Assembly (NCBI GenBank): GCA_947623455.1
Contig: OX392528.1
Span: forward strand, 53,152,322 to 53,216,321
Length of the DNA: 64,000 nucleotides
Direction of reading: 5' to 3'
From: Mimachlamys varia
Lineage: Eukaryota > Mollusca > Bivalvia > Pectinida > Pectinidae
Under the pieces are notes generated by a model. The model saw only the letters and a list, made by a program, of their open reading frames with translations. It had not been told where the DNA came from and searched no databases. Position numbers and translations under genes: made by a program. Within the stretch, counting starts at the first letter, position 1; each line of letters begins with the position of its first letter. Shown here piece by piece: positions 35,001 to 50,000 of this stretch.

Positions 35001-38000
35001 CTCTAAATTTGTTAATAGCATTCTGTAACTTAACACGGAGGCAACTGTGAAAATCAGCTTGTGCGATTGTGAAAAAAACATACTATTTTAGATTGGGAAT
35101 GGGGTCGAATTTCGGCCCCAAATACCGCCAAGCGAGAGCCCTGTTTAGATAACCTTATCTTATCTGAGCATCACTACAAAACAAGAGGCCCATGGGCCTA
35201 AACGGTCATCTGACAATTGCAAACACTTATAGCAGGGACACACCCCTTAGTTCAAAAGTGTTCAAACCAGCATCATTGTCATAAACTATCTGTTCAGATC
35301 TAGAGTCGGTTACGAAATTTATTTATGGTGTTGTCAAAGCAAGGAGTAGGATTTTAAAGCAAAAATTCAGCAAAGTCCCCTTTTGGAGGCCCCGCCCCTA
35401 TGGCCCCAAGGGTTGGATCAGCCTCATTTATATAAAATCTGATCGCCCTCCCCAAATGATGCTTCACATCAAATTTGGATGCAATCCATTCAAGCATTAA
35501 GGAGGAGTAGGATTTTAAAGTAAAAATTCAGCAAAGTCCCCTTTTTGAGGCCCCGCCCCTATGGCCCCAGGGGTCGGATCAGCCTCATTTATATAAAATC
35601 TGATTGCCCTCCCCAAATGATGTTTCACACCAAATTTGGATGCAATCCATTCAAGTATTAAGGAGGAGTAGGAATTTAAAGCAAAAATTCAGCAAAGTTC
35701 CCCTTTTGGGGCCCTACCCCTCTGGCCCCAGGAGTCGGATCAGCCTCATATATATAAAATCTGATCGCCCTCCCCAAATGATGCTTCACACCAAATTTGG
35801 ATGTAATTCACTCAAGTATTAAGGAGGAGTAGGAATTTAAAGCAAAAATTCAGCAAAGTTCCCCTTTTCGGGCCCCGCCCCTCTGGCCCCAGGGGTTCGA
35901 TCAGCCTCATTTATATAAAATCTGATCGCCCTCCCCAATGATGCCTCACACCAAATTTGGTGGTGATCCATTAAGAAATGAAGGAGGAGTAGCATTTTGA
36001 AATGAAAAGTTTACTGACGGCGCACGGCGCACGGCGGACGACGACGGACGAAGCACGATGACTATAGGTCATCCTGACCTTTCGGGTCAGATGACCTAAA
36101 AATGTAATGAAATTGTACATGAAACATATAACTTTTATAGGAGTGTTATGGTAACTCACAATATTCTAAAAGTGATGGATACAGATAATGAAAAGTTATA
36201 ACGCTTTTTTTTCTGCACAAGAATACTGGATCGCTACATATATCTAAAACGTAATAGAGAATTAGAAAATTCAATAAATATTTAATTTTTACCATCCATA
36301 TAATAATTAAATCCATTTCATAATAATTCATACAGTACTATGAGATACATTAATGATTTGATAAAATTTCAACAGGTTGATGGATTATAAAAAATGGCAT
36401 GGGTGACAGTATTTGGTAGAGAGAGATGACTGAGAGATGCTCTTATCTTATTCGACATATCACAATAATAAGAGGGAAGAGTTCTATAAAACTTGCCCAA
36501 TATATATCAGACAACAGAGAAAGGGATTTCAAAATCTTATCTTATATACAGCACTAAAAGGAATTTATAAGGGGTCTCTAAAACAAACTTGTACCCAGAA
36601 AAGAATTTTTCCCCACACAAACACACGTGATACTTACAGTTTGACTGTGTTGACTACGTTCTGCGAGTCGAGCATCCCCTTGTAGTTCCGAAGCTTCTCT
36701 CCTTTTCTGTATATCCGCAGTGTGGGAAACATTGTCACGTTCTCTTTAGCGCACACGTCCGTCCAATCGTGACAGTCGACACGGGCCAGTGGGTTTCGTG
36801 GATCAAACTCCAGCTGTCTTGAGGCGTGGCCATACGCCCGAAGGAATGCCATACTTTTATCATCAACTGTCACATAAACAAATATTATATCTTTCATAAA
36901 ATTTCACTTGGGGCAAGACATGGTGGTGGTGGGGGGGGGGGGGGGGATTGTTAAGATGCCAAACAAAAGTGATTCTCAACTTAACAAACTTTCTCCTGAG
37001 GGTACGGTACCCTTGACAGAGATATCTGAAATTTTACCGGTGTGAGATTTTCTTATCTCACCATAGGGTTGAGACAAGCTACACTTGCTCTTTGCACATT
37101 TTCAGCATATATTGTATGATGTCAAAGCAACAATACCATGAAGTCATGGCAGTAATATAATGACATCTCATAGACATTTCAAACACATCACATCAATGTT
37201 AACATTGTGTTCCATTGATGTAACGTCAAATTAAATATATCAGATTGTAAGCATAGTAAGCTAAAAAATTTTAATCATTCACCCCCTTGGGAGTGAGATG
37301 GGGGGATCTAAACCCTCGGGGTAAGATTCTTACCCTTCTTACCCGGGTATCTTTCCCTGGTGTTGAGTTCCTTTGTCTCAACCCCAATGGAATGAAATAT
37401 TCTTTTATTCTAAATGGAACAGCAACTGAGTGTATTCCATTCAAGAGGATACAGTTATTTAATGACAATTTATTCAAAATTTCACATTTGTATGGCATGC
37501 TATATTTATGGAATAGAAAGATCCTTTCATGACTTACATGGCAGGTAGAAAAGAATAAAGAGGAGATCTTTGTGCTGTACAGTGTTGGAGAAAGTTTTGT
37601 CCGTCAGTTTTGGCACCAGTGTTAGATCCATCTCTGTCCTTCTTGCTTTAAACACAACTTCTGCCACTTGGTCATCTTGTGTCTCCACTGTAAATGAAAA
37701 TATTTACAGGTTTAACGAATTACTTCCAAAAGAAATATTCAAATTCAAGTATTCTTTTATGTATCCCACATCAAGGGAAACTAATATCATTGTTTTTTAT
37801 CTCACATTTATATAAACACTGATATTTACTTAATTAAGTATTGTTTGTCATATTTTTTACCTTCATTGGTGTGTAACATACATTGGCGCACCTACATATT
37901 GAATGGTGTGCACTAGTGCACTATGTTGAATATGAAGATATTAAAGCCAATGCATGTTACACACCAATGAATGTCAAAAATATGACAAACAATACTTATA

Positions 38001-41000
38001 TTTACATTTTTTGTTAACCAACATACAGTTGATGCAGACATATACATATAGTATTAGTCAAAGCAAGTTTCAATGTCAGGGTAAATCCAGACAGAGAACA
38101 GCCATCAGTTGAAAGTGCAGTCAATTAAAACTCTAGATCTCTTTTAAGAATGGGAGGGTCAAAGACACAATTTGTTACAGGAACGCGAATAGTGCTCATT
38201 CTTCAACAGAGATAAAACCAGCAACCCCAGACCTACCAGGTGTTAGCGGAGGACACTCCCTCAAAGAGAAATTCAAATTTCCTCCAGTTCAAGGCCAGAA
38301 GGCAATTATCTTATATGCTGCCACATCTATATCGACAAAAAAAACCACCCAATATTATTATACTGACCTGCAAGAATTTCCGAGTCGTCGAATGGACCCA
38401 GGGACAAGTCCCCACTGGGGGTGGATGGGACGTCTTGGCCGTCTGGTGAAGAGGAAGGATTCCCGTTATCATCTGCTGCTATAATGTCATTTATATCCTG
38501 TGCTCTTTTTGATATAAACTTAAAGATGTTAGCTTCTGTCACTTCCTCGCTCCAAAAATCGGGGGCTACCTGAAAACAGAAATAATCTGTATAGTTTATA
38601 TTTGTCCAAATTAGTCATTACACCTAAATATCATCAAACTGAAGAAAAAAAAAAAGAAAAAAATACAAGTTAAAGTTTTCTTGATGATTTTTTTCCAGAT
38701 AAACTTTGGTTTCAAATATTTTTTGAAAGAGAGTAGTGCGCTTTTAACCAGCATCAAACCTGTGATCCGAGACTTCCTAGTTAGAAAGTATATCACTGAA
38801 CTAAAGGAAACTTCTAAATCCCTAAAGCATGAAGCTAAGAAGGCAACTGTAATCCTCTTTCAGTACCTGGATTACAGTGACTTATAAAAGTTGAATCTGG
38901 TCTATATATATGTCTTAATTTAAAATAAAAAGAGTTGACAACTTACCTCCCCTTCCATGAGAATTCCTACAGCAGGTGTCTTTCCATCAAAATGGAACGG
39001 AGGGTCAGCAGAATCACTGTGGAAAGTAAAAGTAAATCACTGTAAACCAGTTTATTTTCGCGGTGATTTAATTTCATGTTTTCATATTAAACAACTATTT
39101 CGTGGCCATTTAATTCCGCAATAAATACGGTCATAAATCCCATGTACAATACAATACAATACTCCTACATTTGATGTATCTCTGACAGATTGAAACTATA
39201 TTCTGCGGTGATTAGTTTTTGCAAAAATTAATCACACGCGAAAATAAGTTGGTATACAGTACAGTTATAAATATATCACAACTATATGATACATCATTCT
39301 TGTTTTTACAAACTTCTCTGAACCACAATCCATTTCAGGTGTTAAGTAATAAAATACAAAGGCCTATGAAAGATTTGACTTTTTTTTTTTCAATATTAAC
39401 CATTTCCCTGATTATTACTGACAAATTATCTGCCAGCTCAATAAAAAGAAGGAGAGAGTACGGGTAGGTGGGCTTATTACCAGGTATTGGTTTTGTCAAA
39501 TGTAAAAACTACCACAATTATTTACACATTTCCAATGATTGCAGTACTCATAACCTGCTGTACTTGATTCTGAAGGGCCTGCATACATGGTATTTGGAAA
39601 TATCAACCATAAAAAAGTGCAATCTGATTAAAATTACATGGCTCTGTTAACTTTGTACTATCATCTATGCCTCAGTATTTATCTATCAGCCATGAAATTC
39701 CGAGTCAGATATTTGGCACCGCCTCTCTGATTGGTTAATGTAAAGGTCACCAAAACGTGACCGTAGCTGGGGTACATTCAGACGCTCTGGCGTAGTACGA
39801 AGTTAACGGAGCCATGTAACAGATGATTTTAATCATATTGCAAAACATGAAGCCACTGTTGGAAATTTGTTAATCTGAATCAAGATCTTGTATACTTTAA
39901 GGCCCAATATTCCATAACTTTCGGCAAAACTTGAAGCGAAAATCAAGCCTAATAACTTATTATATTTATAGATTTAGTTAAGATTAACTGATATCAGCAA
40001 TATTCAAGATGAATTCTTTCGCGGTTACCGGTACAGCAGCAGTTGAAACACGCTATTTGTAAACACGCGTCCATTTCGAACCGTCTTCTACCTTCGGTTT
40101 GTTGTTGAAGTGGGCCCCACCTGAAGTATTTTCAATTCTTTGGATGTTTTTGTCAAGAGTTTCTTGTTAGTTACCGCTCAGGTTTAATTTGTTTTAGGCT
40201 TATTTTTGCATGGTTATCAACTGGATTTTTTTTCAGAATTTTTCAGAATCACGAAAATTTCCCTGAAATTACGTATATTGGGCCTTTAACACTCTTGTAT
40301 CTTCGGATTTAACTCATGACTACTCTTGCATTTTCAATAATCTTAATCATCAATAACCTTTTTTTTTAATAAACAGAAAGGATGACTGAATTCTTGTCAT
40401 TACATTTATTACTTACATATCGACAGTGACCACTCCATATATACCCCTGTACTTTTTGGTAAGTTTCCTGGCCAATTCCATCATATTGCTGCGACTATCG
40501 GCCGTGTAGTAAATGAATATAACATTTAAGTTTTCAGTTTGTGCGTATGGTGAAATGAAACCATCTGCAGGGATGTCAAACTGCAATATAAAGACAATAC
40601 AAAGCTACATGTCACAAAGCCTTCCAAACCATATAATATAAACAGGAATTTATTTGCTGGATGTCATAATTTATCATCTAATTATACGTTGGCGTAATAT
40701 TTTGCATACTCTAAAACAGATAGATGTATGTATGTCTTGTATTTAGTGAACGATATGTGTGATGCAAAATTCACTAAAGCATGAACAATTCATTATATTA
40801 AAGCAGAAATCGATGCACATTTAAACAAACGAAATATATAGTTTCCTCTACATATAAACCACCTAATTGGTTTCCTTTAAAAAAGTAATCTGAACAATGC
40901 CAGAGGATTTAGAACTCTCCCTCCTCCCCCGCAGTATCCTGATCAAATTTCAGAGCTTTTTTCAAGCAGCTTTACCCACAAGTTCTTAACCACAAAAAGA

Positions 41001-44000
41001 AAGAACATCCTGAATTATCCCCCTCAATAACCTCCTGATACTGCCCCCTTCATACCTCCCGATACTGCCCCATCCATAACATCCTGAAACTGGCTCCAAA
41101 TATTCTCCTGATACTGCCCCTTCACTAACCTCCAGATGCTGCCCCCTCAATAACATCCTGATACTGCCCCCTTAATAACCTCCTGATATTGCCTCCTCAA
41201 TAACATCCTGATACTGCCCCCTCAATAACCTCCTGATGCTGCCCCCCCTCAATAACCTCCTGATGCTGCCCCCCCTCAATAACCTCCTGATACTGCCAAA
41301 TACACCCTCCTACCACCACCTTACCACCTCCTGATGCTGCCCCCTAAATAGCTGCCTTACTTAACCCTTCCTTCATAGCTTCCTAATGTAACTCATTTTA
41401 ATTACCTTCTGATGCTGCCTCCTCAATAGCTTGCTGACACCGCCCCTCTCAATAGCTTGCTGACACCGCCCCTCTCAATAGCTTGCTGACACCGCCCCTC
41501 TCAATAGCTTGCTGACACCGCCCCTCTCAATAGCTTGCTGACACCGCCCCTCTCAATAGCTTGCTGACACCGCCCCTCTCAATAGCTTGCTGACACCGCC
41601 CCTCTCAATAGCTTTCTGACACAGCCCCTCCAATAACTTTCTGACACAGCCCCTCCAATAACTTACTGACACAGCCCCTCCAATAGCTTCCTGACCCAGC
41701 CCCTCCAATAGCTTCCTGACCCAGCCCCTCCAATAGCTTCCTGACCCAGCCCCTCCAATAACTTACTGACACAGCCCCTCCAATAACTTACTGACACGGC
41801 CCCTCCAATAACTTTCTGACACAGCCCCTACAATAACTTACTGACACAGCCCCTCCAATAACTTACTGACACAGCCCCTCCAATAACTTACTGACACGGC
41901 CCCTCCAATAACTTACTGACACAGCCCCTCCAATAACTTACTGACACAGCCCCTCCAATAACTTACTGACACAGCCCCTCCAATAGCCTGCCCATTACCT
42001 ACCTCCTAATGATGCCCCCTTCAATAACCTCCTGTTGCTGGCCCCTAAATAACCGATATAGCCCTTTAAAACTCAAGGATCTGCCCTGAATTTTACCCCT
42101 CACCTGCTTAGGAAATGTGAGGGCCCGGACAAACTGGGCCAGTGAGGCCAGATCCATGTAACCATAGTAACGTATCTTTGGACAGGGATCCACCTTTTTA
42201 CTGTCCTTACACTGCAGGACCCAGATCACTGAGTCATCTGTTGATATGTCACTGAAACACAGAATTGATGTCAAGTTTCTGCCAATGTTTGAAATAAATT
42301 TAAATTCTGGATCCCATTCCCTATGGGTCTTCTGCTAAATATACCCGGGTATACATGTTTTACTGTACATCTAAATTTTTATTTTGAAATATTGCTATCA
42401 GTATGGTTTCCTTCATTTTTAAATGGTATGGTTGTAAAGATAGAGATCTATTTATTCTCTATTCTCCATCATTGGCAGCTGAAATTGTAGAATTGGAGAA
42501 AATGAGCCCCAGAAAGAAATGGTCAAAACTCAAAGCATTGGTCACAGTGACCTACTTCTTATACTCATTCTCGGTCGAAGTTAAGGTCTAAGGTTGAAGC
42601 ATTTGTCACAGTGACCTATTTTTCATAATCAGCATCCTACAATAGAAAGATGTATGTGTTTTCCATCGACAAATAATATAGAAAGATGGATGGATCGCAA
42701 ACATATTGCCTCTCCAGAAACCGGTTGGCAACGAATCGTACTACTTACTCAAAATTTTGTAGTGACTGTTTACTTGTGGACAGAGCAAACTGGAAATTGT
42801 CGGAGTAAGCATATGCCACCTCCATAAATATCCGATGTTCTGAAATAAAAAGATATTTCCGTTCACTTCTCACTTAAGCAGACAATTATTCTTGGGCTTA
42901 TTTTTATTTTTTTATTGATTTACCTGAGAAATCTTCAGTACAGGTTTCTGTCAACAGTTTGAAACACAAATGAAAAACGACATTTACCAAAATTTTAATG
43001 TATTATAAAGTATTTGTAGCAACAAATGTTATTTGTTATATACAATTTCTGTACTCACCATATGTTCCTATAGCTTTCTGGAATGTAAATATGATATCCC
43101 TCACTCCTCTATTTCTGTACTCACCATATGTTCCTATAGCTTTCTGGAATGTAAATATGATATCCCTCACTCCTCTATTTCTGTACTCGAAATCTTCCCT
43201 TTCCTCTCGCTTCTGTAGAATTGGAACTTCCCTCAGTAGGACTAATCTGTTGATAAAATTTAAAAGTACTATGATTCTTGCATACCATGTGTTGCCATGT
43301 AATTCACAACTGTAGTGCATCTTTGGCAGGGATCACTTTGGGGCGAGATATATACGGATTTTCACCAATATTTTTCCTGAAAATCTCATTAAAAATTCAA
43401 AATTGTATTACTTTATATAATAAAATCTCATAGAAATTATGCTAATCCCATAAAATCCCTCAAATTCTCCCATGGGTTTTAAGAGCCAGAATTATACCTG
43501 CTTTGGCTATGGAAGAGTCCTCCCAAATTTCTTTCAAATCGGTTCAGGGCCATTTGAGAAGAAGTTGAACATGCAAATTAGGCTTAGGTACTGCAGAAAA
43601 TAGACTAGGACACTTTTCATGATTATATAGTATAATCTAAACCGGAGGCCATTTCGACAAGTGTGCGGTTTGTGGGTAGGATATCAGTTAAAAGGGAAAC
43701 ACCAGGACAGAAAAAAAAAAAAAATGGCCGTATATAAAGGGTTTCAGATAAGACAGGGGTCAGGTTATAATGTACATGATAATTGTTTTATCTAATTACT
43801 GTAAAATATTGGACATGATGGAGTTGACGTCGAACATTGTCTGGAGTTCGAGCTGGAGGAGAGTGGCTCCCTGCCTGTAGGTGTAGATGTTGTGTTCTAC
43901 CATATCTGTACCACACAGCTCCTCCTCAACGGGCTGAGGTCGGCAGTCAAACTGTAAATACAAACAAATATCTAGATGTCAGGGACGAAAGGGATGTTAA

Positions 44001-47000
44001 AATATGTCAGGAACCAAAAAGGGATGTTAAAATATGTCGGGGACCGAAAAGGATGATAAAATGTTTCAGGGACCGAAAAGGATGCTAAAATATGTCAAGG
44101 ACCAAAAGGGATGATAAAATGTTTCAGGGACCGAAAGGGATGTTAACATGTCAGGGACCGAAAAGGATGCTAAAATATGTCATGGACCAAAAGGGATGAT
44201 AAAATGTTTCAAGGACCGAAAAGGATGTTACAATAAATTCTCTTAACCAGGAAAGTTTTGCTGAAATTTAATTTTTGCCTGTAACCAATACCCCATTACA
44301 CTCCCATCCCAATGAGGTCAAATTTATCATGACTGCAAATTATGATACTGCAAGAAAATAGGTTTTATTGGCAAATTAAATGTCAAATATTTGACCGGGA
44401 GAAGGTGTCTTGATATACAGTATATGGACACGTATATCAAAATACAATTTGTATCTGCAAAAAAATTGCCTGGAGTACAACATTTTCTTTTTTGAAACAC
44501 TTTTTGCTGTCATCTGATGGTCAAATGAATATTTTGACCTAACTAATTGCATTATCAGCCATTTGGAATACCAAAAGATTTTCTTAATGATAATCGCATG
44601 ATGATCAAAGGCTCCATGCATCTACCTGCAATGATGCCTCTATATATTGACACAGCTTAACTATATAATTTATACTGAAACCAATTACCACTCCAAACTT
44701 GACACCATACACTTCCAGGAATTCCGCAGATTTTTCGTATTCTTTCATGAAGGTTCTAAGTCGAGCCATGTCTGAAACAGAAAAGAAGATTGATATAACT
44801 ATTGATATTCTCTAGATAAGCTGATGTATCATGATTTTTTTTTCAAATTTACATTCTATATTGTATTCTTTTATTGCATGGAGCCGTATCTATGGAAAAT
44901 GGGCTTAATGTTACAAATGAGCTTTAAGAAGAAAATTTATTAAAGGGATTATGGTTTATTTTAAGTGGAGTGGTGTAGAGGAGATATAGCTTATTATTAA
45001 TGTGAAGCTGTAGTTTGGACAATGGTAGCTATTATTAAGGGGGGGGATATAGCGGAGGGGATGGGACTATTACTTATAGAGTTGAATAGCTGAGGAGAGA
45101 TGGGCTAGCTATTACTCAGATATAGCGGAGGGGAGGGCTATTACTGAGGGAGTTGTATAGCAGAGGAGAGATGGGCTAGCTATTACTAAGATATAGCATA
45201 GGGGAGGGCTATTACTTAAGAGAGTTGTATAGCTGAGGAGAGATGGGCTAGCTATTACTAAGATATAGCATAGGGCGGGGCTATTACTTAAGAGAGTTGT
45301 ATAGCAGAGGAGAGATGGGCTAGCTATTACTAAGATATAGCGAAGGGGATGGGACTATTACTTAAAGAGTTGTATAGCTGAGGAGAGATGGGCTAGCTAT
45401 TACTAAGATATAGCGGAGGGGAGGGCTATTACTTAAGAGAGTTGTATAGCAGAGGAGAGATGGGCTAGCTATTACTAAGATATAGCGGAAGGGAGGGGCT
45501 ATTATAAATTAGTGAGAGAGTTGTTTCGCTGAGGAAAGAGTTGTATTATGAGCTGATGAGAGATTGGCTAGCTATTACTAAGATATAATGGAGAGGAGGG
45601 GCTGTTACTGAGAAATGGATTTAGTAGATGGAAAAGGGATTGTTACTGAGGGTTGTATAGCTGAGATAAGATAAGCTATTACTAAGATATAGAGGAGGGG
45701 AGGGGCTATTAGTGAGAGAGCTGTATAACTGAGGAGACATGGGTGTTTTCTAAGATAGAGTGGAGGGGAAGGGCTGTTACTGATTGGGTTGTATAGCGAA
45801 GAGGAGGGGGCTGTTACTGATTGGGTTGTATATCGAAGAGGGGAAGGGCTGTTACTAAGGGGGGGGGGGGGGGGCTGTTACTGATTGGGTTGTATAGCGA
45901 AGAGGAGGGGGCAGTTACTAAGATATAGAAGAGGGAAAAGGGATTGTTACTGAGAGGGATAAATATAGCCTAAGGGTGAGGATTGGTACTAGAAACAAAG
46001 ACAACATCAGTTGTTAGTTCTGTCTGAACATGTAAATTATACCTATATGTATTTTGTTATGTTCAATGTACATAAATATTGGATGAAAAGATTGACATTC
46101 GCATTGTCCTTGCCATAGACTTACAAATCACATGTCATAGTGCACGTGGTGTATGTACATATAAAATCAGATAAAATAAACAGCATTTAATAAAGACATT
46201 TCTCTGGCCAGTCACCATTTTCTAAATCTGATTATTTCAGTGTTTACCCTCTTAGTAAGCTGACCCTACGACAACACAACAGCTCTAGTGTGACACTTAA
46301 ATACTCTATTTAAATTCTGTAAAATGACCCTATTATCTTGGTAATATTAACACTATAGACTTAGTATTTCTATCTCATGCTCCCGGACAACGTTCACAAC
46401 CACATACAACTTACTGTATTATAAAGCTTAATTTACACAGATTTCACATGAATTTCATGTAACATGTAGCAAAACAAAAAATGAATTTCACATGAAATTA
46501 ATGTGACTTTTCATTTTAGCTATTTTTCTGAAATGCTTAATACATTATATTGTTTCACATTAATTTGACATGATTTTCATGTGAATTTATAATTTAGTTT
46601 TACATGCATATGTTTTTCGTTCAAAATTCAACTAAAAGTAAACAGGAGGCCAAATACAATATATTGTGAATAAGTGGGTCAATTCAATACAGGTTGATTA
46701 AGATGTTGAAATCAACATAATTAACATGTAAACAAAGAGGCCAAATTTAACACAGAGTGATCAATAAGTGCATGAGTTCAATGCAGGCTGATCAAGATGT
46801 TAATTCAACATCTTTAATACAGGGTGAACAAGAGCAATAAACAAGAGCCAAACTTGAAATAGGGTGAACAAGAGGCCAAATTCAACCCAGGATGAACAAG
46901 AGGCCAAATTCAACCCAGGATGAACAAGAGGCCAAATTCAACAGCAGTAATTTAAGAGACAGAATTCAAGACAAGTGAACAGGAGGTAAAACTTAACACA

Positions 47001-50000
47001 GGATGAACTAGAGACCAAATTCAACACAGGCAAACAGGAAGTAAACTTTAACACAAAGGAACATTTATTATAGGCCAAATTCAAAACAGTGTGAACTAGC
47101 TAGCTACAGGCAAACTTCAACACTGGGTTATAAAGGTCCTGTTGGCCAGCTGTCTGTTTTTATCAAATCTGTTATTAGCATTAAGGAAAATCGAAAATAT
47201 GAGGGAAAATTCAATACAATTCAAACAGTACATTTCAAATGATATGCAAGGCGGGTATTTCGATTCTTAAAATCTATCAACATGAAACCACAAAATGAAT
47301 GCTGTAAAAAGCTGTCTTTAATTTAACAGCTTTGTAAAAGCTATTTGTCTGAAAACTTAGAAATAATAATGTTACAAATAATAAATTACGTCTCAAATTA
47401 TAAAGCTTCCTCTTACAGACTTCCAACATGCCTTCCAATTCACTAATTAATGTTTGCATCTAAAGACATATGAGCGTTTTCAATTTAGAATTAAATAAGA
47501 AATAAACAGTGGAAATTGGGACTTACATGATTCCCAGTAACAAGATCAGAAACCAATTAACTACGACCAAGATGATTTCAGGTAAAACTTGTTAGAGGAC
47601 CAGACCATTGTGACTTGGACTGGGGGGGGGGGGGGGGGCGGATAAAAAAGAGGAACAAAGTCCTCCCTATGTGTCCTCTTCTACAATGGAGAAACTTATG
47701 TCCAAGTACATCCAACATGTCTTTACTTCCTTTTTCTATCATTTTATCATACGAATATTATGCTGATGGCACTTTAATAGTTCTTGTATGTAGCAAAATA
47801 ATTTCAGAAAAATCAAGGTGTAGACCCTGCATTTAGACCCTCAATCCTGAAGCTCAATTCAGGCCATATCTAAGTAAGATTTTTAAAAAGATATAAACTA
47901 CCAGTGCTACAGTATTCAACCCCCCAAACACACAATTCTTAAACTTTGTTGTGAGGATTGAGGGAGGGTATAATAAAATTCTAGCCCAAGTTTCTTCTGA
48001 CCAGTACACCATATCTGGAATGTCAAAATGTTTTATGTAAGGATTGGAGGAAACTATCAAATAACAAGAGGCCCAATGGGCCTGCATCGCTCACCTGGTA
48101 TCAATCTCTGACTTATATTATAGTGTAACCCCAAAGTCCCCTAAAATCTTTTAATGTAAGACATTTAGAAGAACATCTTAAGATTTAAACATATTTTACC
48201 CCTGTGATCTTATAAGACAACATCATTTTCATTTTCAAATTTTGTTTGGCTTCATCCCAGGACGCTACCAGCCAAATATCATGTCTCTAGGCAAATCAAG
48301 ATCAAGGTCATTTCTTTTTGCAAACTTTGTCAGGCTTCATCCAAGAAAACTTTCAGCCAAATGTCATGCTTCTAGGGCTTTTGGTACTTCAGAAGAAGTT
48401 GTTTGAATGTTTTAACAGATTTTACACCTGTGACCTTGAATATAGGTCAAGGTCATTTCTTTTTGCAAACTTTGTCAGGCTTCATCCAAGGAACCTTTCA
48501 GCCAAATGTCATGCTTCTAGGGCTTTTGGTATTTCAGAAGAAGTCGTTTAAAGGTTTTAACAGATTTGACCCCTGTGACCTTGAATAAAGGTCAAGGTCA
48601 TTTCTTTTCGCAAACTTTGTCGGGCTTCATCCAAGGAACCTTTCAGCCAAATATCATGCTTCTAGGGCTTTTGGTATTTCAGAAGAAGTCGTTTAAAGGT
48701 TTTAACACATTTGACCCCTGTGACCTTGAATATAAGTCAAGGTCATTTCTTTTCGCAATCTTTGTCGGGCTTCATCCAAGGAACCTTTCAGCCAAATATC
48801 ATGCTTCTAGGGCTTTTGGTATTTCAGAAGAAGTCGTTTAAAGGTTTTAACAGATTTGACTCCTGTGACCTTGAATATAGGTCAAGGTCATTTCTTTTCG
48901 CAAACTTTGTCCGGCTTCATCCAAGGAACCTTTCAGCCAAATATCATGCTTCTAGGGCTTTTGGTATTTCAGAAGAAGTCGTTTAAAGGTTTTAACAGAT
49001 TTGACTCCTGTGACCTTGAATATATGTCAAGGTCATTTCTTTTCGCAAACTTTGTTGGGCTTCATCCAAGGAACCTTTCAGCAAAATATCATGCTTCTAG
49101 GGCTTTTTGTATATCAAAAGAAGTCGTTTAAAGGTTTTAACAGATTTGACCCCTGTGACCTTGAATAAAGGTCAAGGTCATTTCTTTTCGCAAACTTTGT
49201 CGGGCTTCATCCAAGGAACCTTTCAGCCAAATATCATGCTTCTAGGGCTTTTGGTATTTCAGAAGAAGTCGTTTAAAGGTTTTAACACATTTGACAACTG
49301 TGACCTTGAATATAAGTCAAGGTCATTTCTTTTCGCAATCTTTGTCGGGCTTCATCCAAGGAACCTTTCAGCCAAATATCATGCTTCTAGGGCTTTTGGT
49401 ATTTCAGAAGAAGTCGTTTAAAGGTTTTAACAGATTTGACTCCTGTGACCTTGAATATAGGTCAAGGTCATTTCTTTTCGCAAACTTTGTCGGGCTTCAT
49501 CCAAGGAACCTTTCAGCCAAATATCATGCTTCTAGGGCTTTTGGTATTTCAGAAGAAGTCGTTTAAAGGTTTTAACAGATTTGACCCCTTTGACCTTGAA
49601 TTAAGGTCAAGGTCATTTCTTTTCGCAAACTTTGTCCGGCTTCATCCAAGGAACCTTTCAGCCAAATATCATGCTTCTAGGGCTTTTGGTATTTCAGAAG
49701 AAGTCGTTTAAAGGTTTTAACAGATTTGACCCCTGTGACCTTGAATATATGTCAAGGTCATTTCTTTTCGCAAACTTTGTTGGGCTTCATCCAAGGAACC
49801 TTTCAGCAAAATATCATGCTTCTAGGGCTTTTGGTATTTCAGAAGAAGTCGTTTAAAGGTTTTAACACATTTGACCCCTGTGACCTTGAATATAAGTCAA
49901 GGTCATTTCTTTTCGCAAACTTTGTCGGGCTTCATCCAAGAAACCTTTCAGCCAAATATCATGCTTCTAGGGCTTTTGGTATTTCAGAAGAAGTCGTTTA

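Noticed and set aside
37271..37532. Overlapping frames of 75-82 codons on both strands
   Set aside because: They lie in a TXNDC16 intron, show no family resemblance, and mirror each other.
42998..43320. A 105-codon plus-strand frame with an internal repeat
   Set aside because: It is the antisense of the duplicated TXNDC16 exon 4 and its intron; the repeat comes from the 66-bp duplication.
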